Of a stretch of DNA of 64,000 nucleotides, positions 12,274 through 23,276 are shown one piece after another (within the stretch, counting starts at the first letter, position 1; the number at the start of each line of letters is the position of its first letter). A model generated the notes under the pieces. That model was given only the letters and a program-made list of their open reading frames with translations, ran no database searches and was not told the origin of the DNA. Location of the stretch: assembly GCA_963931925.1 (NCBI GenBank), contig OZ007572.1, positions 26,214,691 through 26,278,690 of the forward strand, read 5' to 3'. The position numbers and the translations under genes are program-made. Origin of the DNA: Onchidella celtica (Eukaryota > Mollusca > Gastropoda > Systellommatophora > Onchidiidae).

Positions 12274-12519
12274 GGTCATCCCTGACTGACGGTGGTCTCA
12301 AAAGTCTTAAGTTTACACAGTTAAGTACCATATACAACTTTAATTAGAGGCTTTGATTCAAACGTTCAAAACAATGAATTAGTGTTATCTACTGTGTGAT
12401 ATTGTGATATCTGGTGATATGCTAGAATGTGTGGTCACCAAGTTACTCTTTACTCCTTTAACGTGGATGTGGTTACCGTTTTAACGCCGGGGACTGGTGT
12501 AAATCACACATCTCTTCTA

Positions 12520-12950
12520 CACTTAGTGGGGGCCAATTTAATTCCATAGTCCACAAAACAGCTCACAAATAAACTAAGAACTACCCAGAGGGCAATGGAA
12601 AGAAAAATGCTGAACACCAGACTGCAAGATAGAATCCCCCACGCTGACATACGCAAACAAACAAAACTAAAAGGCGCAGTGGAATTCATGCTACAACAAA
12701 GGTGGAATTGGGCCGGACACGTGGAGAGGATGAATGACAATAGGTGGACAAAACGTTTGCACTGAATGGCAGCCAAGGACAGGGAAAAGAACAAGAGGAC
12801 GACCAGGAAGAAGATGGAAGGACGACATTACAAAGAGAGGAGGAACAACATAGATGAGAAAAACAACAGACAAAAGAGAATGGAAAACATTGTCGGGACA
12901 TCCTGCAGTGGGTGGACAACGCCTAGATGAAAGGTGAAAGGTGAAACGTG
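12520..12950 (+). mobile_element. LINE 3' fragment (endonuclease-RT C-terminus)
   Basis: Plus-strand coding remnant: RAMERKMLNTRLQDRIPHAD, WNWAGHVERMNDNRWTKRLH, then after a frameshift near 12765 WQPRTGKRTRGRPGRRWKDD. This is the C-terminal pattern of LINE endonuclease-reverse transcriptases. At least one frameshift and one stop are present. It ends in short gtgaaag-type repeats near 12950. Confidence 0.78.
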
Positions 12951-13084
12951 AAAGTCCACATCTCACATTATAACCGAGATAAAACAGATTTAACCCAGTG
13001 CGTGACTGGCCTTATAAACTGATATATTATATACCTTGGTCAAAATAAAGTTCTCGCGTACTGCGAAGCAACAATGCGACATTA

Positions 13085-13398
13085 CTTCTTGTTTGCTCCA
13101 ACGCTATTTGTTGCACAACTGAGAAATCCGACGTTAAACGTTTTCGGCTTTTGTAATGTATTATGACACAACTCAGTATTTCCTCTGTTCAGCTTTGTAA
13201 TCAGACCACAGTCCTGTAATAACAGCCATTATGATAAAGAATTAAAATAAGTCGGAACTGTGAAACAGCTTGATAACTGCCACAATGCATCTTATACAAG
13301 TGTCAAAGTGTGCATTTATTATACCATCTCTACATACTCAAAGATCTCCAGTTTTTTTCGTTTTTTTTTCAGAAAATGGAGATAGAACAAATAAGAAC
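13085..13398. mobile_element. MITE family 'TTCTTGTTTGTTC', copy 1
   Basis: One of four copies in the window (also 20130-20360, 28690-28936, 31105-31349). Shared inner blocks include gcacaactgagaaatccgac and caagtgtcaaagtgtgcatt. Ends ttcttgtttgctcc and the inverse gaacaaataagaa. This copy carries an extra inner segment. Confidence 0.65.
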
Positions 13399-14601
13399 TA
13401 AAGGCGCGACAAGTAGCATAAATACCATAAGAATGAGTGAATCATTTTTATATTTCACAACAGTTCTGATAATAAATCAAACTGCGTGTCTGGCCTACTG
13501 TCTCTCATACACATTTCTTTTATGACCGACCAGTGTATAAGAAAATAATGCACAAGGACATAAAGACGCACGGACGTTATCTTATGCATGGCATCAATTT
13601 TCTAAATAAGAGTGAGCACAGGAGAAGGGAACATAATAATGAGTGTTATATGATAGCAAGACGCCAAACGTAATTTAGGAAACTGTACTTGATCGGGCGG
13701 ACGTAGAACTTTCATTGAATAAACGTGTCTCTCAGGAATGGCAGGGAGCCTTGAGACCATTATTTACAGATACCGATATGACATTGAATAAGACAGGGAG
13801 GATTTTTGTTGTTCTTGTTGTTGTTTTGTTTCCGGGGGTGGAGTGGGGGCGGTGGGGTCTTTGTTTTAGGAGTTTCGCTGCCCTTGGCATTTACACCTGA
13901 CTTTTCTTGTTGTTTGCCTGTTCTTTTGTTTCTCCTGTTTTTGTTTGTTTATTGCCTTTCTTCTGCGCTGCAATGTCTTGTCTTCTGCTTCTTCTCCTTC
14001 ATCTTCTTCTCCTTCATCTTCTTCTTCTTCTTCATGTTCTTCATTTTCTTCTTCCCTCAAAAGGGCTGTTTTGGGTGTAATTCCGCGGCTCTCCTATTAC
14101 AGTCGATTGTGGAACTGGCCTTGGTACAATGTATGTTATATATTGTATGAGTGTGCGTGGGGTTTGAGTTTTGAGTTTTGAGTTTTAACGGCATGTCAGC
14201 ACGGTTACTTTGCGTTCTTCACGTTTTTTCCTTTCTTTTCTGATGGGGGGGGGGGGGGTTATTTTATTGTAGCTTGATTATTAGAGTTTGGTCAGTTAAA
14301 ATTTTACATGTACTAAAAATATGATTTTTATATAATCCACCAACTTTATTTGGAAAAAACAAAATTAGCTAGCGTTTTTAATTTCTCATCTTATTTGAAA
14401 AGAAAAAAAGAAACCTTCCCGCACACATCCCGCCCCCTATGTACGTTTTTCGTTTTTTTTATACACTGGGGCAACCACCCCCCCCCCCTTCCCCCCGACT
14501 CGGAGAGGACCTACTTTATGTATGACACAGCTCCAAGATCTCCGCCAGTAGCGCATTTATGGCCGCAGAAAATCGTGTCAGGTTCAAACTGAGTTCAAAG
14601 C

Positions 14602-15182
14602 CGGCTTTCCAGACTAATCAGACGAAGTTAATCCTGAGAGCACTTTGGTGAGAACAAGACTGTGAGTGTGCATGGGAAAACCCACACAAAGTCGGCAGAG
14701 CTGATTTTGAGAAAAACGGCTTTGAAGTGAAAATATGGGTCCGACACAAACTTCCAACTTGGCTGTTGTTTAGGGGAACGTGGCATGTTACAGTGTAAAC
14801 TGTAGACGAGCAGTGAACACTACTCACTATCATCTCTATAACGCTTTGTAATTAGACTACGGTCTCCTAACAACATCTAAAAACTTCCGACTTGGCTGTT
14901 GCTAGAGGACCGTGGCATGTTACAGGGTAAACTGTAGTGAACACTACTCACTATGATCTCTATAACGGCTTAGTTATTAGACTACGGTCTCCTAACAGCA
15001 ATCACTCCAATATTACTTGGTCAATTAGCTATTGCCACTTATAGAATTAAATGCCGTTTTCTCAAAATCTTGTTTTAGGGAGGTCACTGACTTCAATTTA
15101 TCAGAAATATCTTGTCTTTTATTATATGTACAGAACTCAAAATGTCATGTTGCCGACTTTGTGTGGGTTTTCCCATGCTCCC
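14602..15182. repeat. Inverted repeat enclosing a twofold tandem repeat
   Basis: catgggaaaacccacacaaa plus gtcggca at about 14669-14696 recurs inverted at about 15152-15178, and attttgagaaaaacggc has an inverted partner near 15053. Between them two ~125-bp units (about 14745-14880 and 14881-15003) share ggcatgttacag, aacactactcactat and tagactacggtctcctaaca. It may be a composite MITE. Confidence 0.55.
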
Positions 15183-15337
15183 ACACAAGTGTTAAATTAC
15201 AGGTAGACTTTGAGGGGAAAGAAAACAAAAAACAGCAGAGAAATAGATGCTGGTTTACATGAGGGCTCAGGTTTTCCGAACAAAGCAATTTGAGTTAGCC
15301 AAGCCTGCTTCCACAGAATGTTGTTAAAGGCGCGTAG

Positions 15338-15440
15338 TCTAATTACAAAGGCAAATAGAGAAAACACTGAATTTTGTTCACTGTTCAGCAATGGCTTATA
15401 ATGTAAAATACCACGTGCCCCTAACAACATTCTATGGGAC
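15338..15440. repeat. Dispersed repeat family C, copy
   Basis: Shares aaatagagaaaacactgaat, gttcactgttcag, atggcttataatgtaaaata and cctaacaacattc with similar blocks at about 23345-23445, 29375-29475 and 41820-41880. Origin unknown. Confidence 0.55.
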
Positions 15441-15882
15441 AAAGGCTAGTAACGCTCTGAGTCAAGTCTGCTTTGCGTTGGTTTTGATTCAGACCTGAAC
15501 TTCCTTTGAATCCACCTGAGAGACAGACTTGTTTCAGTTCTTACTAGTGCGCTAGGTCCTGTTTAACTCCATATTCCACAAAATAGGTAGGCGAAACAAA
15601 CTTCATTTGGTGCGTCATAGCCTATGACGCGTGGAAAATTGTTCGTTCAGTTGAGAGTGCAGGCGAAGTTGGTGGGGATACGTTATGATTATAGAGGATT
15701 GTTCAACATTTAATGAGTGATTCGTCTTCATGGTACCTTACCGATGATGGTAATCATGATAAATGAGTCTGGGCTTGGAATTCTAGGACAGTTTTAGAAT
15801 CATGAGAAATAATTTTGTGTACTTTTGTTGACGAAATAATGTGGAAAAACAACTGTAATCATAAAAAAGGAAGAAATAGGTT

Positions 15883-16285
15883 ATATGGAAGAGAGAGAGA
15901 GGGGAAGAGAGAGTGTGAGAGAGAGAGGGGAGAGAGAGAGTGAGAGAGAGGAGGAAAGAGAGAAGGAGACGGAGAGAGAGGGGGAGAGAGGGAGCGGGAG
16001 AGAGAGGGAGAGAGAGTGTGAAAAAGGGGGAGGGAGGGAGAGAGAAGGGGAGGGAGAGATGGAGAAGGAGAGAGAGAGGAGAGAGAGTGTGAAAGAGAGA
16101 GAGGGAGGGAGACAGAGGGAACAGGAGAGAGAGAGTGGGAGGGAGTGAGAGAGTGGGAGGGAGTGAGAGAGAGTGAGAAAGAAAGAGTGAGAGGAGAGAG
16201 AGAGATAGAGTGTTTGTGTGTAAGAGAGAGAGGATGTGTGTTTGTATGAGAGGGAGAAAGTGAAAGAGAGAGAGAGGAAAAAAAA
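15883..16285. repeat. GA-rich imperfect microsatellite, ~400 bp
   Basis: Long purine tract of gagaga, gggaga and gtgaga units, followed by cagacaggcaggcagac near 16300-16330. The longest purine tract in the window. Confidence 0.92.
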
Positions 16286-16658
16286 AGACAGAGGCAGTCA
16301 AACAGGCAGACAGACAGGCAGGCAGACAGTAAACAGACACATGAGCAGAAAAACACGGAGGGGGTGTATTGATGGATGGGGGAGTGGGGATAGGGAGAGG
16401 GGTGACAAGAGGTGGAGAGATGGAATAAATAGCAAAAAAAAAGATGATTCTGATTTTACCACAAACTTTGGTAAAGACACGATACGGGACAGAGGGAAAT
16501 TATTTTCATTTGTTAAGTTTGCTCAGCATTTAGTAGGCTATTAGTTATTACTTTCTCATGTCTCTCTCGGGGTGACCAGTCTATTAAAGGTCCGGTTTGA
16601 CGTGGTTCAAGTACAGCAACGGAAATGGGTATTTGCATCTACGATTAATACTTCTGGG

Positions 16659-16877
16659 CAGTGTTTCTCAACCCTTTTTTGTCCCATGCCCCACTCCAGT
16701 TTTCAAAAAGAAAAAAATACCAGTGCGCCCCACCATGATTGGACAAAGTTAGTACACGGTATAATATATCCCTCCGCCCCATTCTGAAGTCCCACACCCT
16801 ACCAAAGTCTTGCCACGCCCCACCTGTGGGGTTGGGGGAGTGGGGGGGGGGCGAGGGAAGCACCTTGAGAAACACTA
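16659..16877. mobile_element. hAT-like MITE, ~219 bp
   Basis: Left end CAGTGTTTCTCAACC and right end, read inward, TAGTGTTTCTCAAGGTG, the well-known hAT end 'CAGTGTTTCTCAA'. The interior is C-rich with a G run near 16844. No clear 8-bp duplication remains. Confidence 0.7.
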
Positions 16878-17091
16878 TTTTAAAGTCTATGTTCCTCCTT
16901 TTGTAACTAAACGGCTGAACGTAAAGTCATAAAACTTTCGAAGTTAAACAGTAATGCTATAAGTTAGGTTTTTTTTTACGGAACCAGTTTGTGGATACAT
17001 TTTTCTTTTCAGTAACTAGACAGAAAACAAAATGTTGTGAGACTGTGGATTTCCCTCTCAACTATTTAAAAATCTAGTCCTCTGCCAGAGA

Positions 17092-17396
17092 GTGTATAGA
17101 CCCTTTCAACTTCCGCCTCACGGTTGTTTGCGGGGAGCCGCACGGCTTCGAAAAGCACCGTGTAGGGCAAAAACCTCAACTTGCCTTGATGATGGCATCT
17201 GAATATGTGCACATTCAAAGCAAAGATGCATTTTTATGCCAGAACCAGCACGTAACGGGTTTGTACAGTTGGGTGCCCAACAAGAGGATGGCATCGTTCG
17301 ACCATTGTCCACCGCTTCCGCCCTATAAGTGGGGCACGCCGCCATTTTGTTTGCAAATCACGTGATATGGAGGACGGTAAATTAAAACGGTCTATA
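17092..17396 (-). mobile_element. DNA transposon derivative coding a THAP-domain start
   Basis: About 300 bp bounded by diverged inverted repeats: TATAGACCCTTTCAACTTCC on the left and, inward from the right, TATAGACCGTTTTAATTTACC. Read from the right end, an ORF (17345-17118) contains MPSSCWAPNCTNPLRAGSG then IKMH. This is the first part of a THAP zinc finger (M-P-x-x-C-x4-C-x-N). The finger then degenerates, with the later Cys/His and AVPTIF parts absent. THAP domains sit at the N-terminus of P-element and Kolobok transposases, so a deleted element is the best reading. A relic of a host THAP gene is the alternative. Confidence 0.55.
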
Positions 17397-17845
17397 ACGG
17401 CATCTTTTGGCGTTTTCCGGCGGCAAGTTCCGACACCGCATCATGCTATAGTGGAGCTAGAGGGTGAACATGTAAGCAACTGAAACTTCGTTATTATGCG
17501 ACCAAAAGTTATGAAACTTTTATGTACTGCCTCAATTTTTCACGATAAATTATGTGGACACATCCAAATTTTGAAGAAGAAAAAATCAATCTTTAAGATT
17601 ACGGTAATTTGTTAATGCTTTTGTACGCTGCAAAATAAGAGTCGCATTTTCGTCGAGTAAAATTGAAAAGTGTGACCGGAATTCCCTTTTTTGCTTCTCT
17701 GCTGGTCGGAAATCAACTTTATCTTATACGTGTATTCTACTATGAACTGTTGTATAACAATAACTTTTATTAGTCTTCACACCGAATCCAAGTGCCGCAA
17801 TTACTGTGTCCTAGATTTAGACATACAGGTGGACTTGGCACAGTG

Positions 17846-18371
17846 CAGGGGTGGTCAAACGTGCTTAATGTCATAGCAATACAATGAACTTCAGATATTT
17901 AAGTGTCACCAATTGAACAAAAAATTACACACACATTTTTATTATCATATACATATTTTGTGAAAAATTGTGATATAAATATTAAGAGGTACATGACGTA
18001 TGCAACAATCTTGACACACATTAGCAGTTCTTTAAATTGTTTACTTCTATTAGTTTCAGTAACAATAAAATACATATATATGCCACATGTTTCAAAGAAC
18101 AAAGCTTTACTCAGATTTAGCTTTAAAGTTAGAATTTAAATTCTTGAATAATTATTTTTACTAACCATGAACATTAAACTTACATTTGAAACCAGTGGGT
18201 GTCAGTTCATACCTGGTAAATTAAATAATTATAAGGCTTGATATTTTTCCTTATTCACTTTATATATTAACCGTGATGAAAAAAGAGCTCAGCCAACATT
18301 ATTTCCACGAGCCGCATGTTGAAGGTCAAAGAGCCGCACGTGGCTCCTGAGCCGCGGTTTGGCCACCCCTG
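17846..18371. mobile_element. hAT-like MITE, 526 bp
   Basis: Terminal inverted repeats CAGGGGTGGTCAAACGTGC and, inward from the right, CAGGGGTGGCCAAACCGCGG are typical of Charlie-type hAT elements. The 8-bp flanks gcacagtg and gcatagag match at 6 of 8 bases, as expected for an aged hAT duplication. The interior is AT-rich and non-coding. Confidence 0.8.
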
Positions 18372-18404
18372 GCATAGAGGATTTGCAAGGTTTGTATTGC
18401 TTAG

Positions 18405-18596
18405 GTCGATTGGTCTAGATCTATAAACACACGGCGCACAAAATCTCGGCGCGAATCAAGGTGCCGAGAAAAGAATTATTTTTGTATGCCCGGGCATTGT
18501 CTGGGAAGATTAAATTTTGCTGCTCAGGTGGATTAGTCTATGAACACACAGTGCACAAAATCACGGCGCCAATCAAGATGCCGAGAAAAGCAATAA
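18405..18596. repeat. Two ~125-bp units interrupted by the Helitron pair
   Basis: Unit 1 (from about 18405) contains cgcacaaaatctcggcgcga and then tttttgtatgcccgggcatt. Unit 2 (from about 18525) contains the related gcacaaaatcacggcgccaa. It breaks off at the Helitron boundary and resumes after 19418 with tttttgtatgcccggcattg. Confidence 0.65.
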
Positions 18597-18989
18597 TCTA
18601 TTATATATTTCAGTAACTTGCAACCTTTGGCATAACTAACTGACCAAACTGTACACTCTTCAGGCCTTAAATTTGGCAGGAAGGTGGCAATTGAGATAAG
18701 GAAGATGATGGATATATTTAAAAGCTGTTTACTTCAAGCATGTATTTTTAAAAAATAACAATGTTTATTGCTATGTAACATCTGTATTTTTAGCATGTTT
18801 GTTTCGTAATATATATTATCGTACATGTCATAAAAAGTAACCGTATCAAGCGTTCAGTTTGGTGCGTCGTGTTCTGGTGCGCATGAGTTCTGAAGCAAGA
18901 CTGCAGTTTATTACTTTTATTATACTAGAGAGGGGGGGGTGGGTCACATGATTGTTTATTCTGGGCAATGCCCGGTAGTGCTCATCTAG
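18597..18989 (+). mobile_element. Nonautonomous Helitron, first of a tandem pair
   Basis: Begins TCTATTATATATTTCAGTAA and ends with the hairpin GGGCAATGCCC, a short spacer and CTAG. The base before it is A. It is followed directly by a second copy of the same family. Confidence 0.8.
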
Positions 18990-19314
18990 TCTATTATATA
19001 TTTCAGTAACTTGCAACCTTTGGCATGACTAACTGACCAAACTATACACTCTTCAGGCCTTAAATTTGGCAGGAAGGTCGCAATTGAGATGAGGAAGATG
19101 ATGGCTATAATTCAAAGTTGTAAACTTCAAGCATGTATTTTTTAAAAATGACAATGTTTATTGCTGTGTAACATCTGTATATTTCCATGTTTGTTTCGTT
19201 ATATATAGTGCCGTGCATGTCATAAAAAGTAATCGTATCAAGCGTTCAGTTTGGTGCGTAGTGTTCTGGTGTGCATGAGTTCTGAAGCAAGACTGTAGTT
19301 TATTACTTTTATTA

Positions 19315-19375
<61 letters not shown>

Positions 19376-19417
19376 ACATGATTGTTTATTCTGGGCAATG
19401 CCCGGTAGGTCATCTAG
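18990..19417 (+). mobile_element. Nonautonomous Helitron, second of a tandem pair
   Basis: Begins TCTATTATATATTTCAGTAA immediately after the CTAG of the previous copy, ends GGGCAATGCCC...CTAG, and is followed by T. It differs mainly by a (TG)n(GA)n expansion at 19317-19372. The pair together sits at one A^T site. The host on both sides is a copy of a ~125-bp repeat whose other copy starts near 18405. Confidence 0.8.
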
Positions 19418-19608
19418 TTATTAATATTTTTGTATGCCCGGCATTGTCTGCGCTGTTCTGCTTGTGATATTATATTATAAATATTATGAAGTTAAGGGCA
19501 AAGGTACAAAATTTGTCAGTGATGCAAAACATAAAGTTCGATAAAAAAAAACAACGACATGGTCAGATCTGTACTTTCAAATTATGTTTAACAGTTTTGA
19601 AATTATAA

Positions 19609-19882
19609 AGGCCTGTTTACACTGGCAGGTTGTAGGAATAGAAAAAAGGAATGGGGGACCGTGTGGGGAGAATTCTCCTAATGTTTTCCGAGTTTCCCCC
19701 TCGAAACGTTGTTTGTTTACACTGGTCCGTTTTCTGAATGAGAAACGGTGCGCTTCGTTTGTTTTGGTCATGCTTCGTAGGGGGAAATCGGAAAGCAAAA
19801 GACGGAAAGCCAGGAGAGTTCTTCCCACACAGTCCCCCATTCCTTTTTTCTATTCCTAAAACCTACCAGTGTAAACAGGCCT
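19609..19882. mobile_element. Foldback MITE with long inverted repeats
   Basis: 274 bp whose first ~65 and last ~65 bases are near-perfect reverse complements, from AGGCCTGTTTACACTGGCAG inward through the shared ggaatagaaaaaaggaatgg. The transcript or single strand would fold into a strong hairpin. Confidence 0.78.
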
Positions 19883-20129
19883 CAAGCAGAAATGTTTTTT
19901 CCACATGCTGTCTGTACATAGGAAATCTCACCCTCATCCAAACTGAAACGGTCTGCTGTAAACTGGGAAAATCATTGATGTGCCACAACATGACATAAAT
20001 GACAATAATTATTTTATAACATTTAAAAATCGTGATTTTGCATAATACAGCGTGTTTGAAAAATCGTGAGCACGACACCTTTTTATAGGACAGCTCGTGA
20101 GCTTGAATCGTGGATAAATTCCGAACTTA

Positions 20130-20360
20130 GTTCTTGTTTGTTCTAGCTAGATTTTTCGAAAAACTTGAGAACTTTTAGTATGTAGACGAGGAATAACAAA
20201 TGCACACTTTGACACTTGTTTAGAATGCGTGTGACACTTATCTAGGCAATTTCACAGTTCCGATGTATTCTTCCAACTCCTTATCATACTGCTAAAGCCG
20301 GAAACGTTGAAGGACGAATTTCTCAGTTGCGCAAAAAGTGGAGTTGGAAAAAACAAGAAC
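20130..20360. mobile_element. MITE family 'TTCTTGTTTGTTC', copy 2
   Basis: Reverse orientation relative to copy 1. Left end gttcttgtttgttc, right end aaaaaacaagaac. Contains tgcacactttgacacttgtt and gacgaatttctcagttgcgc in common with the other copies. The left flank tta would fit a Harbinger-type TWA target. Confidence 0.65.
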
Positions 20361-21445
20361 AACAGCCGCGAAGTGCATCATAACCTACATGCATGGCGGA
20401 TTGAATGGAAAACTTAACATGTCTCACTGTACAGGCGCCTTCTCATGAAGCGTATTTTTTGCGCAAGTATTTTCTTTCGCGCATGCGTCTTGCAGAAGTG
20501 GCGCCACATGCCCCGCGGAAATGCCCCTATGAACTACCCACATCTTCTGCATCTGCAGTTTCAGTCCGTAATACCAGCGAAAAAACGCATTAAAAACTAC
20601 CGAGTATGGAAATAGGGCCTTAAGAGCGTAGAAATGAAGAGTACTGTGAACGTCTGCGGTCAGAATGACTTAGTAATAAATGTAATACAGGTAATTTGTT
20701 TGTCCATTGGGCTCTTTAATTTCCGAATCAGAACATGAATATTATTCTGTGTGAACCTAAAGTTACCATGACATCATTTTATTGACGCAGTGATATTTCG
20801 GCTTGCATAGATGCATTTGAGCTCTATTAATTAATTAATTAATTTTTATGTATTCCTTTGAATGCACATATTTCTTTAAATTAAATTTTACTTTTCATTT
20901 ATTTATTTATTTCCTAGATGATAAGAAATTATGTAGCTGCTGGATAGTTATAATGGTAAAATAGCTTTTAGCCCACCCTGCATTCTTCAGGCTCACAGGC
21001 TATGCAATTATGGAACAGTATTCAACCACCCCACCCCATCCCCTTTGTTTTTTCTTCTATCCTCTGTTTCTCCGGATTTTTGCTTTGATATATCCTCGTC
21101 GGGTATTTTCCACATAATTGTTGTATGTGCATGTTTGCCTTTTGGAAAATAAAAATGAGGATTGAAAGTGTGAAGAGTAGTGTAAAATCACTGCCAAAAA
21201 CGCTTATATATGTACAAAATGACACCACAAACACAATATCCTCGGTCGGCTTTTGGAACTTCGCTAAAACTAGCCCTTGGGAATGTTGTTTGAGGAATGT
21301 CGTCTAATTATAAAGCCAAATCATCATGATCATCATCATCATCATCATCATCATCAATTGCCCTGTCTGGAACAGACATTGGCGATCATGGCTCTCCACT
21401 CGGATCTGTCATCAGCCTACCTCAAGAAGGAGTTGTTGTTGTGAC

Positions 21446-22606
21446 TGTCACAAATCCCAGACTGGGAGATGTAATAATTATAACAAGACAACAATCACGA
21501 ACGAACAAGTTTAACACTTAACAAAACAACCCATCAGACTCACACATTTATTATACATAAACATAACGATAATAGCGCAAATACAGACATTATATTATTC
21601 AATTCAACTGCCGTACAACGGCCTTCTCCCGTACGCACACTTCCTCGGGTCCACAACCCGGTAGTTACTTTCTAAAGACACTTCGGTCTCAGCTTCTCCT
21701 CTCCATGTCTTAATAGCACATTAATATTTCACTGGCACCGCAGTCTCCCAATAGCCCCTTCCTATTGCCATAACACATTAGCATTCCAATACCACATCAA
21801 CATGGCAATAGCACATTAGCATTTCAATAGCACATCAACATGGCAATAGCACATTAGCATTTCAATAGCACATTCACAATCATATATACGTCCCTGTCGG
21901 TGGCCAGACTGCCACGACTCATGTGCCTCTACTGTCCTGCACCGACAGCTTCCTTCCTGGCCTATGTGTGGCCTCCGGCCCTATGCTGGCCTATCCCCTG
22001 TGCTCACCGTAGGCGGCTCTTCGGCCCGTCCCCGGCACCTACAAGAATAACATTACATTGGTATAATACCATACCACTTCTATTCACTTCACCCCTCATT
22101 ACAACTCATGAAGCGGACACACAATAGTTCACATTTCACTCACCAAACATCCTAGGGTAACACACCTCCACCGTAGTACACAATACTCACTCTCGCTACA
22201 AATCCATGAACTCAACTTACATCTATCGCTCATGGCGCACATTGCTATATACCGTATCAAGGACTTCCACATTCCTCACATATACTTATTTACATCATGG
22301 TCATAGACGAATATAATACATCAATCATAACTATTATCAATCATCGTTTCACCTACCAGTCATCACTGGAAAAACACTACTCCCAAGTCTTCCGACTGCT
22401 CTCCTTATGTCCGCCCTCTGGGGCTTTCTCCTGCGTCCGCTTTCTTAGACGTCTTAGTGTGCAGTGATAGTAATACAGCGCTCTCGCCTCATTCAGACCC
22501 CCACCACTCACAACATGCACGCTTTCCCCTACCCCGTGGCCCGTGGGTTAACTTTATTCTAACCCTCTTCTCGTAACTACTGATCCTCGCTCACTCGCTC
22601 GTGACA
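21446..22606. mobile_element. Solo LTR (LTR retrotransposon fossil)
   Basis: 1,161 bp beginning TGTCAC and ending GTGACA, bounded by 5-bp direct repeats GTGAC at 21441-21445 and 22607-22611. There is no internal coding region. An inner tandem array (about 21766-21872) repeats a ~37-bp unit containing cacattagcatttcaatag. A single LTR with an intact duplication is what recombination between two LTRs leaves behind. Superfamily not determined. It is younger than the LINE it interrupts. Confidence 0.72.
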
Positions 22607-22820
22607 GTGACGTATCTTTGCTGTCCATGAATTAAGACTTTCAGTGAACATTTTTCTCTGCCTACCCCTGCTTTTCCTGCCTTCGATCTTCGAGGCTCCT
22701 GAGGTGACAGATGTGTCCTAGAAATTTCAGTTGCCTCTGTCTTATTGTTTTAATTAATGATCTTTTCAGATTAGAGTCTCTCAGGACTGACTCATTTGAT
22801 TTTTTCTCCATCCATGATAT

Positions 22821-23276
22821 CTATATTAATAAAAGTGAACTTTGGAGGCTATGTTAGCCTACTCCTCCGTTAATACTTAGCCCACACGCTTCAAATTTTA
22901 CAGACGTTCACAGTATCTACATACCCAGGTTTTCGTCACATAAAACATACGAAAACTCCTGTCCCTGAATTTATCAAAATATATTATTTTTGGTCATTCT
23001 ATTTTAATTCACCATTTTGAGTGAACCGGAAGAATGATACCATTTTGAATTGCCGACTGAACGCGGAAGTTTGGTTCCGCACCAAGAAACCAAACCGTTC
23101 GTAGAACGGGTAATTAAGTAAAATAATTCTGTGTGAAATTGTGGTGTAACTGTAAGTTCTATTAGTCATAGCATGGAATTCAAATGCCGTTTTAATTAAT
23201 GTAGCCTAAATCTAGATATAAGGTTGCGCTTAGTACATGGAAAATTTGCAAGATATATCTTGCGCGGGTCGGCTAG
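22821..23276 (+). mobile_element. Nonautonomous Helitron, 456 bp
   Basis: Starts TCTATATTAATAAAAGTGAA and ends GGTCGGCTAG, inserted exactly between A (22820) and T (23277) with no duplication, which are the hallmarks of Helitron insertion. Removing it restores the reading frame of the host LINE. An inner segment (about 23050-23095) matches, in reverse complement, a stretch at 29185-29245. Confidence 0.8.

Noticed and set aside
13806-14181. ORFs with Phe- or Ser-rich runs, and a Glu-rich ORF opposite
   Set aside because: Caused by a (CTT)n-like tract at about 13975-14055.
15783-16544. Overlapping 100-185-codon ORFs on both strands
   Set aside because: All lie on the 400-bp GA tract; composition is imposed by the repeat.
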